DNA from: Microthrixaceae bacterium
Lineage (GTDB): Bacteria > Actinomycetota > Acidimicrobiia > Acidimicrobiales > Acidimicrobilacustridaceae
Direction: 5' to 3'
Assembly: GCA_947455015.1 (NCBI GenBank)
Contig: CANGMY010000074.1
Coordinates: 1-6,909 of the forward strand
DNA: 6,909 bases
Position 1 is the first letter of the stretch. Every line of letters begins with the position of its first letter. Shown piece by piece: positions 5,716 through 6,909 of the stretch. A model generated the notes under the pieces. It was not told the origin of the DNA, did no database searches, and saw only the letters and a list, made by a program, of their open reading frames with translations. The position numbers and the translations under genes were made by a program.

Positions 5716-5763
5716 GTCAGTGAGCTATCGGGAAGCGACCCAACGCACTCCTGAAGAAGATGC

Positions 5764-6531
5764 CTACCAGCGCCGGCCGCGGGAGTGCATGAGGCGACGG
5801 GTGCGCAGGCGGCGCTTGCGATACCGGAGGCCAATCACCGTGGCCGTGAGAGCCGCCAATCCAAATACCACGAGCGCTTCAAGGATCTGGAGGAACTTGT
5901 CCTTCGAGGAACTGACCTTCACCTTTTGAGTATCAGTGTCAGTCAATGACGCGTTGTAGGTCTTCGTGGAACCTCCGGCGGTCACCACCAGATCAAGATC
6001 CACCATCGAAGCTGGCGGTGCCTTCTCCTCGGCTTCAATCTTCGCGAGCAACCCACCCGACGCGTCGCCACCGAGTGTTGTGGCTAACTGTTGGTCACCG
6101 AACATCTGAAGACCAGCAATTGTGTCGATCTGACCAGTCACTTTTACTGACGTCGACAACAACCCATCGGATCGTTTGATGAGCATGTCGCGATAGGGAC
6201 CATCGGGACCGCTCAACTGCGCGAGCAGCGCCGTTCCTTCTTCAGGTGTCTCGAACGACTGGTGCACACGTATCCAGGTGAGGTCGCCTTCCTTTGAAGC
6301 GGCATCGACTTCCCAACCGGCTTGCACAAGATCATCGGCACGCAACGCACGAGCTGGATCACCAACGCGCTTCAGCGCCGCATCGTCGAAACCGATGCCT
6401 TGTGTGATCGTTCCTTTGCCATCAAGCCCGACATCGATCTTGGTTTCAATCTGCACGCGACAACCGGCAGCAACGAAGACAACCAGCGCGAGTAACGCAA
6501 ACACTCGCGGTAGTCGATGGTTCCCTAACAC
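5764..6531 (-). CDS. Predicted lipoprotein with C-terminal membrane helix (LppM-like)
   Basis: Probably an exported membrane lipoprotein of 255 residues. The signal peptide ends in a lipobox, VAAGC, so Cys24 would be lipidated. The following RVQIETKIDVGLDGKGTI resembles the start of the mycobacterial LppM-type domain, but that match is from memory and tentative. The ectodomain covers about 25-212. A hydrophobic helix (about 217-236) and a strongly basic tail, RYRKRRLRTRRLMHSRGRRW, close the protein, predicting an external domain anchored at both ends. Start: GTG at 6531, with GGTAGG ending 7 bases upstream. A longer reading frame opens at 6615, but it would run through the clpC terminator hairpin and put 28 charged residues before the signal peptide, so I rejected it. 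It lies 105 bases downstream of clpC, behind that terminator. Function is unknown; LppM has been linked to envelope and host interaction in mycobacteria. Confidence 0.8.
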   Translation of the reverse strand: MLGNHRLPRVFALLALVVFVAAGCRVQIETKIDVGLDGKGTITQGIGFDDAALKRVGDPARALRADDLVQAGWEVDAASKEGDLTWIRVHQSFETPEEGTALLAQLSGPDGPYRDMLIKRSDGLLSTSVKVTGQIDTIAGLQMFGDQQLATTLGGDASGGLLAKIEAEEKAPPASMVDLDLVVTAGGSTKTYNASLTDTDTQKVKVSSSKDKFLQILEALVVFGLAALTATVIGLRYRKRRLRTRRLMHSRGRRW

Positions 6532-6582
6532 AGCGCGCAACCTACCAGCGCAAGTGCACGGCCCCGGTCGCACGCGACGCGA

Positions 6583-6611
6583 AAGAGCCCGAGCACTGGG
6601 CCCGGGCTCTT
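6583..6611 (-). terminator. Probable terminator of clpC
   Basis: AAGAGCCCG (6583-6591) and CGGGCTCTT (6603-6611) form a 9-pair stem with an 11-base loop, about 25 bases after the clpC stop. On the minus strand it is followed only by a short TTTCG, so termination may be incomplete. It separates clpC from the lipoprotein gene. Confidence 0.65.
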
Positions 6612-6636
6612 CCAAACGCTTTGTGATACAGGGTCC

Positions 6637-6909
6637 CTATTCGGGTGCGCCTGCTTCGGCCAGTTCCATGGGCGGGGGCTCGAAGCCCTCGGTGGCACGG
6701 AACACGATGATGCGATCGCCGGTTTCGGGATCGGGTTCGGCGTCGACCACGATGTTCTGACCGGCGCGGAATTCCTTCCACAACAGACGTTCCGAAAGCG
6801 GATCTTCCACCATGCGCTGAATGGCACGACGAAGCGGACGAGCACCCAATGTGGGGTCGTAGCCCTTGTCGGCCAGCAGCAGCTTGGCAGCCTCGGTGAG
6901 TTCCAGGCC
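6637..6909 (-). CDS. clpC: ClpC, AAA+ ATPase subunit of the Clp protease (3' end only)
   Basis: The last 90 codons of a Clp/Hsp100 unfoldase, which feeds proteins to ClpP in the cytoplasm. Visible is the small subdomain of the second AAA+ module: LELTEAAKLLLADKGYDP, then the sensor-2 motif GARPLRRAIQR (22-32 of the visible part), then EDPLSERLL. This pattern, with PLSE shortly after the sensor-2 helix, is typical of ClpC-type proteins. The tail FRATEGFEPPPMELAEAGAPE-stop is longer and more acidic than the core and variable in the family. The reading frame is open to the window edge, so the start and both ATP sites are not seen. ClpC is favoured over ClpB by this C-terminal pattern and by the radA/disA neighbourhood. 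Confidence 0.92.
   Translation of the reverse strand, partial: GLELTEAAKLLLADKGYDPTLGARPLRRAIQRMVEDPLSERLLWKEFRAGQNIVVDAEPDPETGDRIIVFRATEGFEPPPMELAEAGAPE

Overview
The window looks like a chromosomal segment of a moderately high-GC actinobacterium (Actinomycetota). My best guess, from gene style and context and not from any search, is Acidimicrobiia or a relative. The reasons are the clpC / radA / disA neighbourhood, frequent GTG starts, Ala/Thr-rich secreted proteins with poly-Thr linkers, an actinobacterial-style lipoprotein, and RadA, DisA and ClpC sequences of actinobacterial type.

Layout. On the left, on the minus strand, radA (832-2208) is followed 25 bases later by disA (806 down to the window edge, C-terminus missing). 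On the right, also on the minus strand, is the last 90 codons of clpC (6637-6909), its terminator, and a lipoprotein gene with a C-terminal membrane helix (5764-6531). Between these housekeeping genes lies an accessory block (about 2250-5720). It holds three paralogous small secreted proteins on the minus strand (2307-2900, 3744-4277, 5120-5635) and two paralogous TetR-family regulators on the plus strand (3051-3644, 4427-5020). The order is terminator - secreted 1 / tetR 1 - terminator - secreted 2 / tetR 2 - terminator - secreted 3. This reads as a tandemly amplified unit of one terminator, one secreted-protein gene and one divergently transcribed tetR, with a third copy that lacks a tetR.

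How the block may work. Each tetR start is 150-151 bases from the start of a divergent secreted gene. Candidate -10 boxes of all three secreted genes sit about 50 bases upstream of their ATG. The two TetR proteins are about 65% identical over 197 aligned residues without gaps and have identical recognition helices, so they probably read the same or very similar operators (inference). The secreted proteins share a MSRF...signal peptide, a beta-rich-looking core with two cysteines 57-58 residues apart, a Thr-rich linker of very different length, and the same extreme C-terminus, DPV(T/A)PAFTG. Their 3' ends plus a hairpin terminator form an 85-91% identical DNA repeat, whereas the cores have diverged strongly. 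No function can be assigned to the secreted proteins. The block is best described as an uncharacterised, TetR-linked, multicopy cell-surface or exported protein cassette.

I see no tRNA, rRNA, CRISPR array, transposase or integrase. Intergenic stretches are all shorter than 300 bases.
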